Numbered from the stretch's first letter, positions 45,413 to 59,034 are shown. The stretch: DNA of 64,000 nt from Trema orientale (GCA_002914845.1 JXTC01000086.1:197051-261050), one strand, 5' to 3'. Translations and numbers: made by a program. Notes: generated by a model not told the origin, from the letters alone.

Positions 45413-45612
45413 TTTCTTCTCATTCTTAAATAAAAAGTGAATCCCACATCTTTTTATATACATATTTTTCTACTACACATTTTTGAAATAGATTGTTTGA
45501 CATGTTTTGCTTTTTCTTTTTTTTCTTCTCACTCTCAAATAACAAGTGGATCCCATGCGTTTTTTTTCCATATATTTCTACTACATATTTTTCAAATAAA
45601 TTGTTTGACATC
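45413..45612. repeat. Direct tandem duplication, unit about 105 bp
   Basis: Two copies (about 45413-45505 and 45523-45612) share cttctcantctnaaataa, a gtgnatccca word, tctactacannttttnaaat and attgtttgacat. The short open frames on both strands follow from this repeat and are not genes. Confidence 0.75.
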
Positions 45613-45724
45613 AGTACGCACATATAAATTTATTTTAACTTTTGAAGTGATATAAACACTATTGAAGGTGTCTATGGATGTCTTCCTCCTACGTCTATAT
45701 AAAAGGCTATTTATTTAATACAAA

Positions 45725-45815
45725 GACTCCTTGAAATTCAGACGAATTTGTAAAATTGACCCTAAACTTACTTTTGAGAGCAAAACACTATAATATTAGA
45801 GAATTTGGGTTTTGA
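45725..45815. mobile_element. Fragment of the 27960-28943 foldback family
   Basis: Shares the phrases gtaaaattgaccctaaactt, gagagcaaaacactataat and atattagagaat with the arms of the foldback element. Only a short piece is left. Confidence 0.55.
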
Positions 45816-46249
45816 CATTCCAAATTGTAACAAAAGTTGTTTATGGAGTGAAATCAAATGGTATAACTAGTATTTCAAATATTATACTCATTTTTCCACC
45901 AATTTCACATATGTCTTTCATACATACACCCACATATATGCTCACTCCTAAAATATAAAATACCTTATAATAATCATAAACTTTACATGTTTAAAAATAA
46001 ATTATTAACTAAATGACAAATATATTATGTGAAAAAATCAATAATTTTTATAAAACCAGTTAAAAAACAAACCCTATTTTTAGTCCTAAAACAAAACCCA
46101 ACGCAAGAAATCATAATATAACAAATAAGTGCATAACAAGTATAACAAAAAATAATTTTAAAAAATAAACTTTACGAGTCATTAATATAGTATAAAAAGT
46201 TAAAAAAAAAATCTTTGTTTTGGGGTCTTCCTAATTTTTTAGAATTAAT

Positions 46250-47985
46250 CCTAAGGCATGGATTAGTGCTAATTAAGCACAAGATTACTAAGACTTAAAC
46301 TATCTCACCTAAACTACATGTCATTCGAGGAGGAACTACATGCCGTTCAGGGTCAAGCTACATATTGTATTGGAGCCTATCCATCTCACATGTCAATCAT
46401 ATGCCTTAGAAATGAGCCGCCCTTGCTACTAGAAGGTTCCAGAAGCTTCCAACTTGTAACTTAAGCTCTTATGCATTAAGAACTTGCAAGACAAGTACTT
46501 ATAGATTAATTGCTTACAAAAGATGTACTTGAAGACCAAGTACTTATTACCTAAGTACTTCTATCTTAAGTAAATTAATGAAGAGTAGACACCTCATTTA
46601 CTTCTAGCCTAAGATCACTTGTACAATAAGGTAAAATTTGCCTATAATTAAAGGGTACACCCCTCCATTTGTAGGACAATTATTCAGCTCCTAACTCCAT
46701 CAATAATACTATCTTTTATTTGCTTTCAACCGGTCTATCTCTCTCTCTCTTGCTCTTATACTTATCCGAGGCCCTCAAGCTTTCTCTCTTTCTATCTCTT
46801 TCCCTTGTGTTTGTTGCACCCGTAGCTATCATCCAATACCACCATCACTTCTTTTCTTTCCAATCATCAATGTTACCTCCACTATCCTCCTCTCTCGGCT
46901 TTGGGAAGTTCTCACTCAATTTGTAACTTCTACCTCTTCTTCTCTAACATATATATCTGTATCTTGTTTACATGCAATTAGTCTCTCATGGGTCACGGGT
47001 TCTCCTTGGTATTGTGCATGTGATCTTCTCACTTTATTAGCATGTTTTCACAGACATATATACACAAGTTTGACTATTAGATCATCACACACTTATATAA
47101 AATCATTCACACATACATATTTATGGTCTTAGTCCATTTGGTGGAGTTGTGGGGCTTTGATTCTTATTCATATGTTGACCCGTTCTATTAATTTCTCTTG
47201 CATACTCTAGGCCCGTTAGATTTCACATACCACTTCTCTATGATTCTACTATTTTTGTATCATTTTCCAATTATTTCTATTATCTCATTATTTCTATTTC
47301 ACTCTTTCTACTAACTCGTACAACAAGCTTCTTTGTATGCAGTTTCTAACCCTTGCACTTTAGTCATTTGTGGGCCCCGAGCTACTCTCCTCGAACTTCG
47401 TGCTTGACCTGTGGCACAGTTTGGGATTTTGTGTTCTCTTATAATTCCTCACCTATTGTTTCTGTTATTATTGCTTTCGTTATCGTTATTATTATTTTCT
47501 CTAACCCCTTTATTTTATGTATCTAACCTCTAGTTGATATTATGGTCGGTTTATTTGCCTCTGTCAACTAGATTCTTTTATTATTTCCATATTATTACAT
47601 TATTATTGATCCGCAAGCTAATTATCCCCGTAACCACCTATGTACAGGGACGCCGTGAGAAGTGTCGTTCTTTATTGCGACTGCCTATCGAGACTTCGAT
47701 ACGTAGTATCAGCGTTGTGATAGTACTTACGTTATTATTATGCCATTATTATATTATTATTATTATATTGTAAGTACGTTATCCCTGCAACCGCTAACGT
47801 GGCAAGGACGCTATGGGAAGTGTCATTTTCTATATCAACTGCCTATCAGGACTTTGACACGTAGACATAGTTGTGATAACTCTTACACCTATGTATACTT
47901 CGTAAGCTAACCTTAATCCCAGTTATTCTCTGCTTTGTTTTAATTAATCACAGGTCTCGTTAATTAATCAGAGCACGAGGTCCAA
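46250..47985 (+). mobile_element. Probable LTR remnant of a retrotransposon
   Basis: The tract has LTR-like composition and ends with a primer-site-like word (ttaattaatcagagcacgag, about 47962). It contains a duplicated unit of about 110 bp (47609-47716 and 47767-47873) built around ggacgc, gggaagtgtcntt, ctgcctatcnngactt and acacgtag. No second LTR, gag or pol was found. The CT-rich 46735-46800 frame with a signal-peptide-like start is not supported as a gene. Confidence 0.35.
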
Positions 47986-48267
47986 TCTCGAACAATCTTT
48001 TTTCGATATTTAAAGTTGGGGGAAGCGTAACGACTACTAGCTACGTCAGTGAGCGGTAGAAAATAGTGGTTTAAGGAGTGAACCATGCTAGTTAATGTGC
48101 AACAGAACCCACTAAAAACCCTAAAACTTTCTCTTTTTCCTATAATAGTTTTGTATAATTTCTGAATTATTTTAAAAAAAATTATAGAATAAATCATGTG
48201 AAATACTAGTTATGTCTTGTACACCATTTGAACTTTCCATATAAGTGAGACATAACTAATATTTTCA

Positions 48268-48312
48268 ACATCCTGGAGTTTTGCTCTAAAAAATTGAATT
48301 CATGATTAATTT
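48268..48312. mobile_element. Short fragment of the 27960-28943 foldback family
   Basis: The words ggagttttgctctaaaaaat and tgaattcatgattaattttg match the right arm of the foldback element. It is too short to define ends. Confidence 0.45.
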
Positions 48313-48847
48313 TGCTTAATTAGTTGAAATTCAAATTATTTTCATATTAAATAGCTGACGTAAAAACATACATATATTATATGTAATTCTTCTCTCTTTT
48401 TTTTGTTTTGTTTGATATAATACATATGTATTGCACCTAAAGTTTGTTGATTTGACCTGTTTTATATTTCCATGTCCTTTTTGCTTTGGGTACAAGTTAA
48501 TTTATTGTTTGAATTGTCAAAGTGTACGTAGTGATCACATAATAATCTTTTTCTCAAGTATTTTCTTTGTTATCTTTCCAAAGAGTTTTACCCATGATAT
48601 TTATTTTTATATTGTTTGCTTAAACTTTTTGTCAAGGAGTTTTAATTAGCTACAATTTCGTCTCATTGTAATGGCCGAGATGCATGTCATTCCCATATGT
48701 TGTACATAAAACATATAATAATGGGCTCATCCATCTACTCCGGGGAAAAAAAAAAGTGAATGATCAATATTTTAAATTTGATTAAGTAGATATCTACTTT
48801 TTAAGTTATATAGCTTAGTGTCTAAGTATATATATTTTTACACTTAA

Positions 48848-51800
48848 CTACAGGGAATATGACTTTTGCCGACGCATTGAAACGTTGGCAAAAGTATACA
48901 AAATGCGTCGGCAAACGTCTTTTAACTTTTTCCGACGCAAATTTTCGTCGGCGTCAATCATTGGTGAAAAATCGTAGCTAAAAGTCACTTACCGACGAAA
49001 AATTATATACGTCGGCAAAAGTACCTTTTGTTGACGTATCACGGACTTATGCCGACGTGTGTGTTGCATCGGCAAAAATCTTGCGTCGGTGAAAATGTGA
49101 CAAATTTGGAGTCGTTGGTCAACTACTCACCGACGCAAAACATGCGTCGACAAATATCACACTTTTGCCGACGCAAAACATGCGTCGGCAAAAGAAAAAG
49201 TTAATAATTATTTTTTCAAATTTAATAAAACTTTTGCCAATGCACAAGTATTAATGCGTCGGAAAATGTTTTATATTTAATAAAACTTTTGCCGACACAT
49301 TAGCATTTATGCGTCGGCAAATATTTTATTAAATTAAAAAAAATAATTATTTATTATTAATTAATAATAAATAATTAAAGTTTTAATAATTGATAAATAA
49401 TTTAATATTATATATAACTAATTCATACAATAATGATCGATAAAAAAATAATTTTATTAAATAGTAAAAGTGATACAAATGGTTCATAAATTTACAATAT
49501 AAATAAAGAAAATAAATAAACTACATCCTATGAGGTGAAGATGCCAACTAGATATTGAGGCCATTGATGTCGACTTGTCAAATCAACGCTTGAAATAGCC
49601 ACTGTTGTATTTGAATGAAAAAAAAATCTTAAAAATAAGAAGCAGAAAACATAAATAAAATGCCCAAAAAAAAAACATATCTATTATTGAAAAAATAGCA
49701 AAAAATAAAGACAGAAACAAAATATTTTTCCAACAGATTAATGATAAAAAGTAATAACCAAGTAGGACAAATAAAAAGTTTACTTATATATGATCATTTT
49801 ATAAGTAAACATACCTTAGCATTGATTTCTAAAGACTTGAGAGAGCTCATTACTAGGATCCTAGAATAAGTTCCAACAAATAAGCTTTTCCTAGACTCGA
49901 AGTCAGACACACCAAGAAAAGTATACTGAGGAAAAACAGGCAAAATAAAAACAATAGAAAAGTCAATAAATATTAGTAGTTTCCCCTCTTAAGTATTTTA
50001 TATTCAAGTAAAATATTGCATCTTTCAGCAACAACCAAAAAAAAAAAGGATAGATTGCAACTATCTAGTTTTACATGACACCAAGCAGTGGATCGTGTAT
50101 CATCATCTTTTATCAGCTCCTTCAAATTCTCAAATACAACTGAAAATATACAAGAAAGAACTTCTATTAGACTAGATCGAAACAAAGTTCGTAGAATTTA
50201 TTTACTCTATACTTAAAATTTTTAGTAACTAGACCAGCACATGGAACATAAACCTATCAAATCAAATCACACCATAAAGTTACGAAAACGTAAACCCAAG
50301 GTCAACAAAAAAATGCAAGTCTCTTTATACCAAAAGCTTTCTGTACTTCTTTTCCTATTAGAAAATGGTTCATAACAGATTTAGTTATATCTTCTGCTAA
50401 TTTGAGCAATGCCTACTCAAACAAATCAGGATATAAAAAATTTTAGTATTATTTATGAGACACTATTGGAGTTTACTACTTAAGAAAAAAAAAGTAAAGA
50501 CAATTAGCTATATAGACTATAAATAAAGTTAAGGGTCATGCTTTTATTACCTTTACACAAGAAAATAATAGTGTTAAGAAATACACAACGGATTATGATT
50601 TCTTGTAAGAATATGAGAAAAAAGCAATGCTAGCTAGGAAATTAATTATGCACCGTATAGCACCATGTTCAAAAATTTCCCAAGCAGTTATGATTTTTAG
50701 TCTAGAGTATGTATCTTACCTCAAGTCATCTACATGTGTCCAAATCTCGAATGACATCAAGCCTATAATTAAATTTTGAAAACCTCCCAAGATTATAATT
50801 TCGCAGTATTCAATAGAAAACAAAGACAGTCTATAAATTAAAGTATAAAGAAACACAAATAATTTCATCGATTAGTACTACTAAACATTGTCAACTTAAT
50901 AATCCAAAATTATGTTCCTTTCTATCAACACACCTTTTTCCGAACGCCATTTAAAAGAGAATTGATTTACATGCTTATATTAGTTTGCTATGCATCTGAA
51001 CCAGAGAGATTATGAGTTGTACATTTGACTTTGGCTTGTAGAGAATTGATCTGCCATCAAGAATCTTCATCGTGATTATGGCAAGATTTGTCATTATGAC
51101 CAAATTCCTATTGACCTTGTTAGCTAATTCCTTTCCTTTAACAATTGCTACATTCATGGCACTCTGAATATCAATAACCTGAAGGTCAGCATTTTCTCCT
51201 TTATTCAAGGGAGCAATTTCTACAATCAAGTCAAAAAAAAAAAAAGAAGAAAGAACAAAAAAAGTTCACAGGCCAATGAAAAACTTATCACTCTACAATT
51301 CACTTTAAAGGATAAGAAATTCCAAATGCAAAAGCAAGACATCATCGCTTGCTAGATAAGAAATTTTAAACGCAAAAGGACAATTTACAATAAGTACTTA
51401 ACCAATAATTGTGGAGACCTAGCCTCAAAGTACAAACATGACCAATTTATCATCTTAATTTAATTCTTTATATCCCATAATCAATTACAAAAATTAGATC
51501 TGCAATCCATTTATTTTTTTTTTTAAAAAAATCATACCCATTACTCCACTCCCAAACTCCATTCAATCCCAACCACAACTCATCCACTAAACATAATATA
51601 CATCCAGTGAGAAAAACACACTTGGGCAATAGGACAAAACACATAATATGGATTATCTTTCTCCATCTAGTTATCAACTGAGACTTAAATCCAAAGAATA
51701 CTTAAAGTTAAAGGCCTGAGCAAAAATAAATTCATGAAGATTAAAAAAAATCAAATTTTACCTTAATCCAGCCAAACTAGCGACTTCGGGCAAAAATTGA

Positions 51801-51970
51801 GTCCATAATCGACTTGCCCACTCAAGAATGAAGGAAAAAATGTTAGAAAATGGCCATTTTGAGGTATGAGAATGCCTAAAATGGAGCTTGGGTGAATGAG
51901 AAATTGAAACCCAAACTGAGAAGGTTCTAGAATTGAATTTGTGACATACGGGAGTTACAAAATTCATTAT
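48848..51970. mobile_element. One end and interior of a CACTA (En/Spm) transposon
   Basis: The left end, actacagggaatatgac, resembles the CACTACAAGAAA-type terminus. It is followed by about 450 bp (to 49320) of subterminal repeats: GCCGACGCAT and its complement ATGCGTCGGC in alternating orientation at least eight times, mostly as TTTTGCCGACGCA. This is the binding-site array typical of plant CACTA elements. The interior (49440-51970) has short minus-strand open stretches next to plausible splice sites. The opposite terminus is absent, apparently lost or displaced where the Copia element begins at about 51985. Confidence 0.8.
49973..51967 (-). other. Possible exons of an unrecognised gene inside the CACTA element
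   Basis: Three minus-strand segments look exon-like: 51758-51967 (starts MNFVTPVCHKF and ends at an AAG/GTAAAA donor), 50975-51229 (contains NKGENADLQVIDIQ and GKELANKVNRNLVIM) and about 50070-50145 (contains FENLKELIKDDDTRSTAWCH after a TTTCAG acceptor). I do not recognise the product. It could be the element's own transposase-related gene or a captured host gene. No intact gene model was built. Confidence 0.35.
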
Positions 51971-51984
51971 GGACCATTATTTGG

Positions 51985-54900
51985 CCTCATAAAGCTGAGG
52001 TAACAACCAAAAACGTTTTGGCAGTTATGTTGTAACAGCCAAACGATTTTTAGCTATATTAATGGGTTGTTGCTGTTACGTTGTAATAGGCAAACGTTTT
52101 CAGCTATCATTTATATGGGCTGCTACTGTTATGTTGTAACAGATAAACATTTTTCAGCCATATTAAAGGGCTGTTATGTTGTAACAGAAAAATATTTTCA
52201 GCTATATAAATGAGATGTTAATGGCTTATTTCCCCCATGAACACTATAAAAGGAGACCTCCTCCTTCACTCTTAAACACACTAAGACACCAAAAATATTT
52301 CTTAGCCTATTCCTCTCTTCCATTTCTCTTTGTGTCGGTTAAGAAAAGTTAGTTAGAAAAGTTAGTTAGAAGTTAGAGAGTTTGAGTTCTTGAGTTCTTT
52401 CTTTTCAGAGTAGTCAAGCTCTCTCGAGCTCTGGGGATAGAGTTTGGGCATTGTTCAGTTCGTTGTGAGTAGCAAGTTGGTGCAACGTTGCTATTCGTGA
52501 ACCATTTTATCCTAGGAAACATACGCTGTTGACATTCCTCTAAGCACCCCGGTGAGGAGGCGTAACTATTTTAAGGAAATTGTGCGAAACACAAGACTCG
52601 GTTTTGTTTCCTTAAACTCCTTTGTTATTTTAATCATTATAATCATGATTATTACTATAGTTAATTAATTGTAATTTATTTTGTTATGTTATTTGATTTA
52701 TTTTTATGATAATTGTTACTATCCATGTTGTAGTTAAATAATTTATTACGTCATATGTTATAACAGATTATTGTTATATTTTTATTTCTAGATATATTAT
52801 TACTTGCAATAATTGGTTAATTTTGTCTAACAATCTTAAAATAGTTATATGTCTTTTATGTGTTATTGCTTTATAATATATCTGGATTTATATATTGTGA
52901 TTGGAGATATTTCTTTAATAAATTGTGATAATTGAACAATTACAATTTAGGCAAATTCTGTCTAGGAGGCTGGATTTTAAGTGGGACCATTTGTGACCCC
53001 TCCATGGTCTTTCCTGGGAGTTTATCTATTGAGTAATATTTGATTATTGCCGTTTATTTCTAGAAAAAGAAATCTCATTGGATTTGCTATTCTTGTCAGA
53101 AATGGCAACTGAATCAAACAATCCTGCTATGGCCCATGTGCTTGCTCCTGTTGTGGCTCAAATGCCAACCCCTGTTATGACTCCGGTGGTACCAGCAGTG
53201 CACCACGGAGAGAAGCCTGAGAAGTTCAATGGGTTGAACTTCAAAATGTGGCAACAGAAGATGTTATTCTATCTGACCACATTAAACATTGCGAGGTTCT
53301 TGACTGAGGAGGCTCCAAAAGCCAACGATAATAAGCAAGATTTCCAGGTCATCGCTGTGGTTGATGCTTGGAAACAATCAGACGACCTTTGCCGTAATTA
53401 TGTAATGAACGGTTTAACTGATCCTTTATACGAAGTATATCGTAATAAGAAGACGGCAAAGGAATTATGAGAGTCACTTGACCATAGATATAAGACTGAG
53501 GATGTTGGATCCAAGAAATTTATGGTGGAACGCTTCCTAGACTTTAAAATGGTCGACTCCAAAACAGTAATCAGTCAAGTTCAAGAATTTCAATTGATTC
53601 TTCATGAAATTCAAGCTGAGGGGATGGTCATATGTGAACCCTTCCAAGTAGCTACTGTCATTGAAAAGCTACCCCCTACATGGAAGGATTTCAAGAGCTA
53701 CCTCAAACACAAGCGAAAGGCAATGAACCTTGAAGAGCTTGTTATGCGACTTCGCATTGAGGAAGACAATAGACGTGCTGAAAAGTCAGGAGCATCGTCC
53801 AGTACGCCTATGGCTAAGGCAAATATTGTAGAACATTCTCAAGGCTCTAAAGCCAAAAAGAATAAACAAAAACAGCCAAACCATAAGTTGGGGCCTAAAG
53901 GTGGAATAGGCAAGAAGCAAAAATTCCAAGGGAAGTACTTCAACTGTGACAAGATGGGTCACAAGGCTTCAGACTGCGACTTCCAAAGAAGAAGAAGAAT
54001 GAAGCCAACATAGCGGATGAAATCACTCAAGAGGTTTCTAACATAGACCTCTGTGCAGTAGTTTATGAAGTGAACCTAGTTGGGTCTAATCCCAAAGAAT
54101 AGTGGCTTGACACCGGTGCCACTCGGCACGTATGCTCTGACAAAGATTTGTTCACTTCCTTCAAACTGCTTGAGAGCGGGAAGAAGTTATTTATGGGAAA
54201 CTCTACCACATCCATTGTCGAAGGCCAAGGCAAGGTGGTCTTAAAGATGACTTCTAGGAAGGAGCTGACTCTGAATGATGTACTGTATATGCCGGAGATC
54301 CGCAAGAACTTAGTGTCCAGTTCGTTACTGAATAAGCATGGATTCCGCATGGTGTTCGAGTAATATAAAGTAGTTTTGTCTAAGAGCGGATTGTGTGTGG
54401 GGAAGGACTATGTATGTGATGGGCTTTTTAAACTGAATGTAATGACTATTAAGCCAAGTAATAATAAAGCTAGCCCTTTTGCTTATTTGCTTGAGTCTTC
54501 CAATGTATGGCATGGTAGACTAGGACACGTTAATTATGATACTTTGCGTAGATTAATTAACTTAAACCACATACCCGTTTTTAATATTGATTCAAAACAC
54601 AAGTGTGAAACTTGTGTTGAGGCAAAACTGACTAGGTTATCATTTCAAAGTGTTGAGAGGAACACTAAACTCCTTGATCTAATTCACAGTGATATTTGTG
54701 ATTTGAAATTTGTACAAACAAGAGGAGGCAATAAGTATTTTATTACTTTTGTTAATGATAGCACAAAATACTATTATGTGTATTTACTAAAATCCAAGGA
54801 CGAAGCTATAGAGAAGTTTGTTCTCTATAAGAATGAGGTTGAGAATCAACTCAATAAGAAAATTAAGGTGCTAAGAAGTGATTGAGGTGGAGAGTATAAT

Positions 54901-57471
54901 TCACCTTTTGAGGAAATCTGCGCACAGTATAGAATCATACATGAAACCACAGTACCTTACTCGCCTCAGTCAAATGTAGTTGCTGAGCGAAAGAATCGTA
55001 CCTTGAAAGAAATGATGAATGTAATGTTGATAAGTTCTGGGTTACCCCAGAACATGTGGGGAGAAGCCATTTTGACGGCCAATTACCTTTTGAATAAGGT
55101 ACCCAAAAAGAAAATAGAAAAGACTCCATATGAGTTGTGGAAAGGAAGAAAACCATCCTACAACTATTTACGAATATAGGGATGTCTTGCCAAAGTGGCC
55201 ATACCAACACCTAAGAAGGTGAAAATTGGTCCGAAAACCGTTGATTGTATTTTTATTGGCTATGCACAAAATAGTAGTGCTTATCAGTTTCTTGTGTATG
55301 AGTCAAAAATCTCAGACATACATAAGAACACAATAATGAAATCAAGGAATGCATCGTTCTTTGAACATGTATTTCCCTGTAAATCCAAAGAAGAAGTAAG
55401 TTTGTCAAAACGAACACATGAGACTATTATCGAGAATAGTCAGGACCAAGATAAAAATGAAGAAACCGAGGTTGAACCTCGACGTAGTAAGAGAGTAAGG
55501 ACAGAAAAATCTTTTGGTCCGGATTTTTAGACATACTTGCTAGAAAGCGAGCCTCGAATGTATACTGAGGCTATAAGCTCTACTGAAGCACCTTTGTGGA
55601 AAGAGGCTATCAAGAGTGAAATTGATTCCATTTTACAAAATTATACTTGGGAACTAGTGGACCTTCCTCTTGGATGTAAACCACTAGGTTCAAAGTGGAT
55701 TTTTAAAAAGAAAATGAAAGCCGATGGATCGATTGATAAGTACAAGACAAGACTTGTAATTAAAGGTTACAGACAGAAAGAAGGTCTGGACTACTTTGAC
55801 ACTTATTCTCCTATGACGAGAATAAATTCCGTTAGGATGGTGCTTGCAATTGCCGCGTTATGGAATCTCGAAATACACTAGATAGATGTATAAATAGCCT
55901 TTCTAAATGGAGATCTAGAGGAAGAGATCTACATGGAACAACCTGATGGTTTTTCTGCACCAGGACAGGAAAAGAAAGTCTATAAGTTGGTTAAACCCTT
56001 GTATGGATTAAAATAAGCCCCGAAACAATGGCATGAAAAATTTGATAATGCTATGAAGGCTAATGGATTTAAAATCAATGAATGTGACAAATGTGTATAT
56101 GTCAAACACACCGAAAATAGTTATGTCATTTTGTGTCTTTCCGTTGATGACATGCTCATTGTTGGTAATGATGATTAAATGATCTAATCTACCAAAAATA
56201 TGTTGAATTCAAGATTTGACATGAAAGACATGGGTTTAGCCGCTGTCATTTTGGGAATGAAAATCTCAAGAGTATCAGATGGGCTTATTTTAAGTCAGTC
56301 ACATTATGTGGACAATATTCTTGGAAAATTCGATAAAGATAATTCTAGAGTTGTCAAAACACCAATAGATTTAACTTTACGTTTATCCAAGAATAAAGGT
56401 GAAAGTGTTTCTCAAGTAGAATACTCTAGAAGGATAGGCAGTCTAATGTACTTGATGAGCTGTACAAGACCAGATACTGCCTATGCAGTTAGTAAACTAA
56501 GTAGATACACAAGTAATCTTGGAGCTGAGCATTAGCAAGGGATTATAAGAGTATTAAAATACTTACGGTTTACACGTAATTATGGGCTGCACTATACAAG
56601 ATATCCCTCCGTACTTGAAGGTTACAGTAATGCAAATTTGATATCTGATATTAAAGATTCAAAGTCTACTAGTGGTTATGTGTTCATACTAGGAGGTGCA
56701 GCAGTGTCATGGAAATCCTCGAAACAAACTATTATTGCCAGATCCACTATAGAATCTGAATTTATCGCATTGGATAAATGTGGGGAAGAAGCAGAATGAC
56801 TCTTCCACTTCTTAGAAGATATTCCAATATGGCCAAAACCTGTGCCTGCAATTTGCATACATTGTGATAGTCAATCTGCAATTGGTAGAGCACAGAGCAA
56901 TACTTATAATGGTAAGTCTAGACATATTCATCGTAGACACAATACCATTAGACAACTACTCTCAACTGGGGTTATCTCCATAGACTATGTAAAGTCAAAA
57001 GACAACATTGCGGATCCGCTAACCAAAGGGTTAAATAGAGAGTTAGTTGAAAAGTCATCGAGGGGAATGGGACTAAAGCCCATGAAAGAATAGGTCAATA
57101 TAGTGGATACCCAACCTAGTTGACTGGAGATCCTAAGATCTAGGTTCAAAAGGGACAACTAAATTGTAAAGACTGTGTTGGATCACTGTGGGGATTTTTC
57201 TCGTGTCCATTCCTATGATGAAACAGTGATATCCGTAAAACGAAAGGTTAAGCTATGCTTTTAATGATTCTTATGCATCGAAAATAGAGTTTCGAGCAGA
57301 GTAATGCGGGTTACTTTTAATTAAGAAATCACCTATGTAAGAGAGAAGTAGGGCCGCTTCTAAGGGAATTGTTAGAGCGCAATTCTTATTAAACTCTTGT
57401 AGAACCAGGCGTATGTTCATGGCCAAAATGAACATAACAGTGAGAACTGAGAAAGTGTCAGGAAGATTCCT
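51985..57471 (+). mobile_element. Decayed Copia retrotransposon with 5' LTR, gag and pol
   Basis: Plus strand. A U3-R-U5 region (about 51985-52650) carries a TATA box (actataaaagg, about 52245). Gag starts at 53102 and ends in a zinc knuckle (about 53940-53985). Pol follows in Copia order: protease, integrase (HGRLGHVNYDTL block, about 54510), reverse transcriptase (about 55560-56200) and RNase H (about 56600-57090, with the SRHIHRRHN block). The coding part is interrupted in roughly ten places, so it is a fossil. A 3' untranslated stretch runs to about 57471, where an Athila-type LTR begins; the Copia 3' LTR is not in the window. No standard primer site was found. Confidence 0.9.
51998..52215 (+). 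repeat. Tandem repeats in the U3 region of the Copia LTR
   Basis: Four to five imperfect copies of a unit of about 45-65 bp are built on gttatgttgtaacag, then caaacgttttcagctatatt. They lie directly upstream of the TATA box at about 52245, the usual place of enhancer-like repeats in plant LTRs. Confidence 0.8.
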
Positions 57472-59034
57472 ATGTGAGATACTATTGGGGTTATTTCTAA
57501 CACACAAAACACTGCAAGTATACGGGTCGCAACAAGTAATATAGAAGGTAAGTGCAAGTAAATTACTATTGCTAAGTACTAATCAAAACTAGTTTGCAAT
57601 TTATCCAAACGACGATTAATGGATATTGTGATCAAAAGCTAAAATGCAAATTCAATATAAGTAACAATGTGAGTTGAATATGAACGAAAATAACGGAAAT
57701 TAACACTAACAACTAACGGTAGTTTTGTAACAATGATATAAAACCTAGGGATGTAATCTCTCCTCTAACTCATTCAATTACTAGTTTTCCTCACCGTTCA
57801 ATCATCCACTTAGAATCAACAACCGGGAACTCAATGGTATTCACAAATTCCTTTCCAAGATATCAGTGAAAATGCTTAAACAAGATAGAATGTTATTCCT
57901 AACATAAATTGATTAAATTCATTAAATGTGGTAATTCTTGTACAAGGTTGCATAGGTTACATAGATATATTCCTATTCTATATAAACTTACCCTAAACTA
58001 GGCAATCCTATGTTGTTCAACCTATGTTCAAACCTAAAATCTCCTTTCTAAGTTTAAATAGGTTTCACAAATCCAAACCGTTCAATGGCCAGTTAAACAG
58101 AGGCATAAAGTACAAAGTAGAGTAATTAAATCATCAATGGATAACAAGAACAGATGAGAAAATCAACGTAAATGAATTACATTAGAGGTTTGATTACATC
58201 CTAGCAAAAGAATTTAGTTCATATTTAAGCAGACAACAATAATGGTGATACACGTCCATGGCAGAGAGATAAGAGATTAAACATAGAAAAAATAGAAAAA
58301 CTTTTTGGAGATTGTTCTATTCAGTCGACTGGTTTCCTCCCGATTCTTCCTCTTCTCCTCTGTCATTCTCCCCTCAGAAACTCTCTCAAACTCCCTCTTC
58401 GCTCTGCTGCCAGGGTTTTTTCCTTTTGATTTTCTCCTTCGTCTCCTTCTCTCGTTCTTCTCTCCCGAACTTCTCTCTAAAACTCGCCGCTAGGGTTTTT
58501 TTCTCACTTCCTTTTCTTTAGCTAATTTCAGAAGAGGTTAAATAATAGAGACAGTCCGACCGCGATCCTGAAATTTTGCATCTTGTCTCGCTCTACGCGG
58601 CGCTGCGGCGCCGTACTGTGTAGAAGGTGGCGCTGCGGCGCCAACAGAAGATATCACCCGGCGCCGTGGCGCCATGAAGGTGGTGCTACGGCGCCAAGGG
58701 ATTAATGCCACGGCGCCGCAGTGCCACGCACTTGGCACTGTGGCACCAGGTCTCTGGAGCTTTTGGCGCTGCAGTGCCCACTTCTTTGCCCAAATTTGCT
58801 TTAACTAATGGCACTGGTCATTGTCCTAAGACTGCGTTTTCTCGTTCTTGCTCGCAATTAAACTGAATTTCTTTGATTCGGCCTTGATTTATCTTGAAAA
58901 GTCAGTATTCTCTAGTAAAAGACTCCTCACCTAAAATGTACACCAAAAACAACAAAATCAGATAAAAAGGGCTCAAAGACGAGCAATTCTTAAGCTCGAG
59001 AGGATAGTAAAGTTAAGTATAGAATCTACTTAAC
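57472..59034 (-). repeat. 3' LTR of the Athila-type element
   Basis: On the minus strand the LTR starts TGTTAAGTAGATTC directly after the polypurine tract AAGTTTGGGGGAATT (59035-59050), the standard arrangement in Athila/Tat elements. The far end is placed at about 57472 (plus-strand tgtgagatactattgggg), next to the typical phrase gcgacccgtatacttgcagt on the minus strand; this end is approximate. It includes CT-rich sequence (58325-58520) and a GC-rich palindrome cluster (58596-58790). Confidence 0.75.
58596..58790. repeat. Cluster of GGCGCC-type palindromes in the Athila LTR
   Basis: About eight copies of near-palindromes such as GGCGCTGCGGCGCC and GGCGCCGTGGCGCC occur within 200 bp. Later copies are eroded to GGCACTGTGGCACC, which looks like loss of CG sites by deamination. 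A related cluster lies at 62403-62595 in the same element. Confidence 0.85.

Noticed and set aside
46720-46926. 68-residue frame with a signal-peptide-like start
   Set aside because: The Leu/Ser run is produced by a CT-rich microsatellite-like tract in a probable LTR.
58305-58521. Ser/Phe-rich frames in the Athila LTR
   Set aside because: They are by-products of a CT-rich tract in the LTR.
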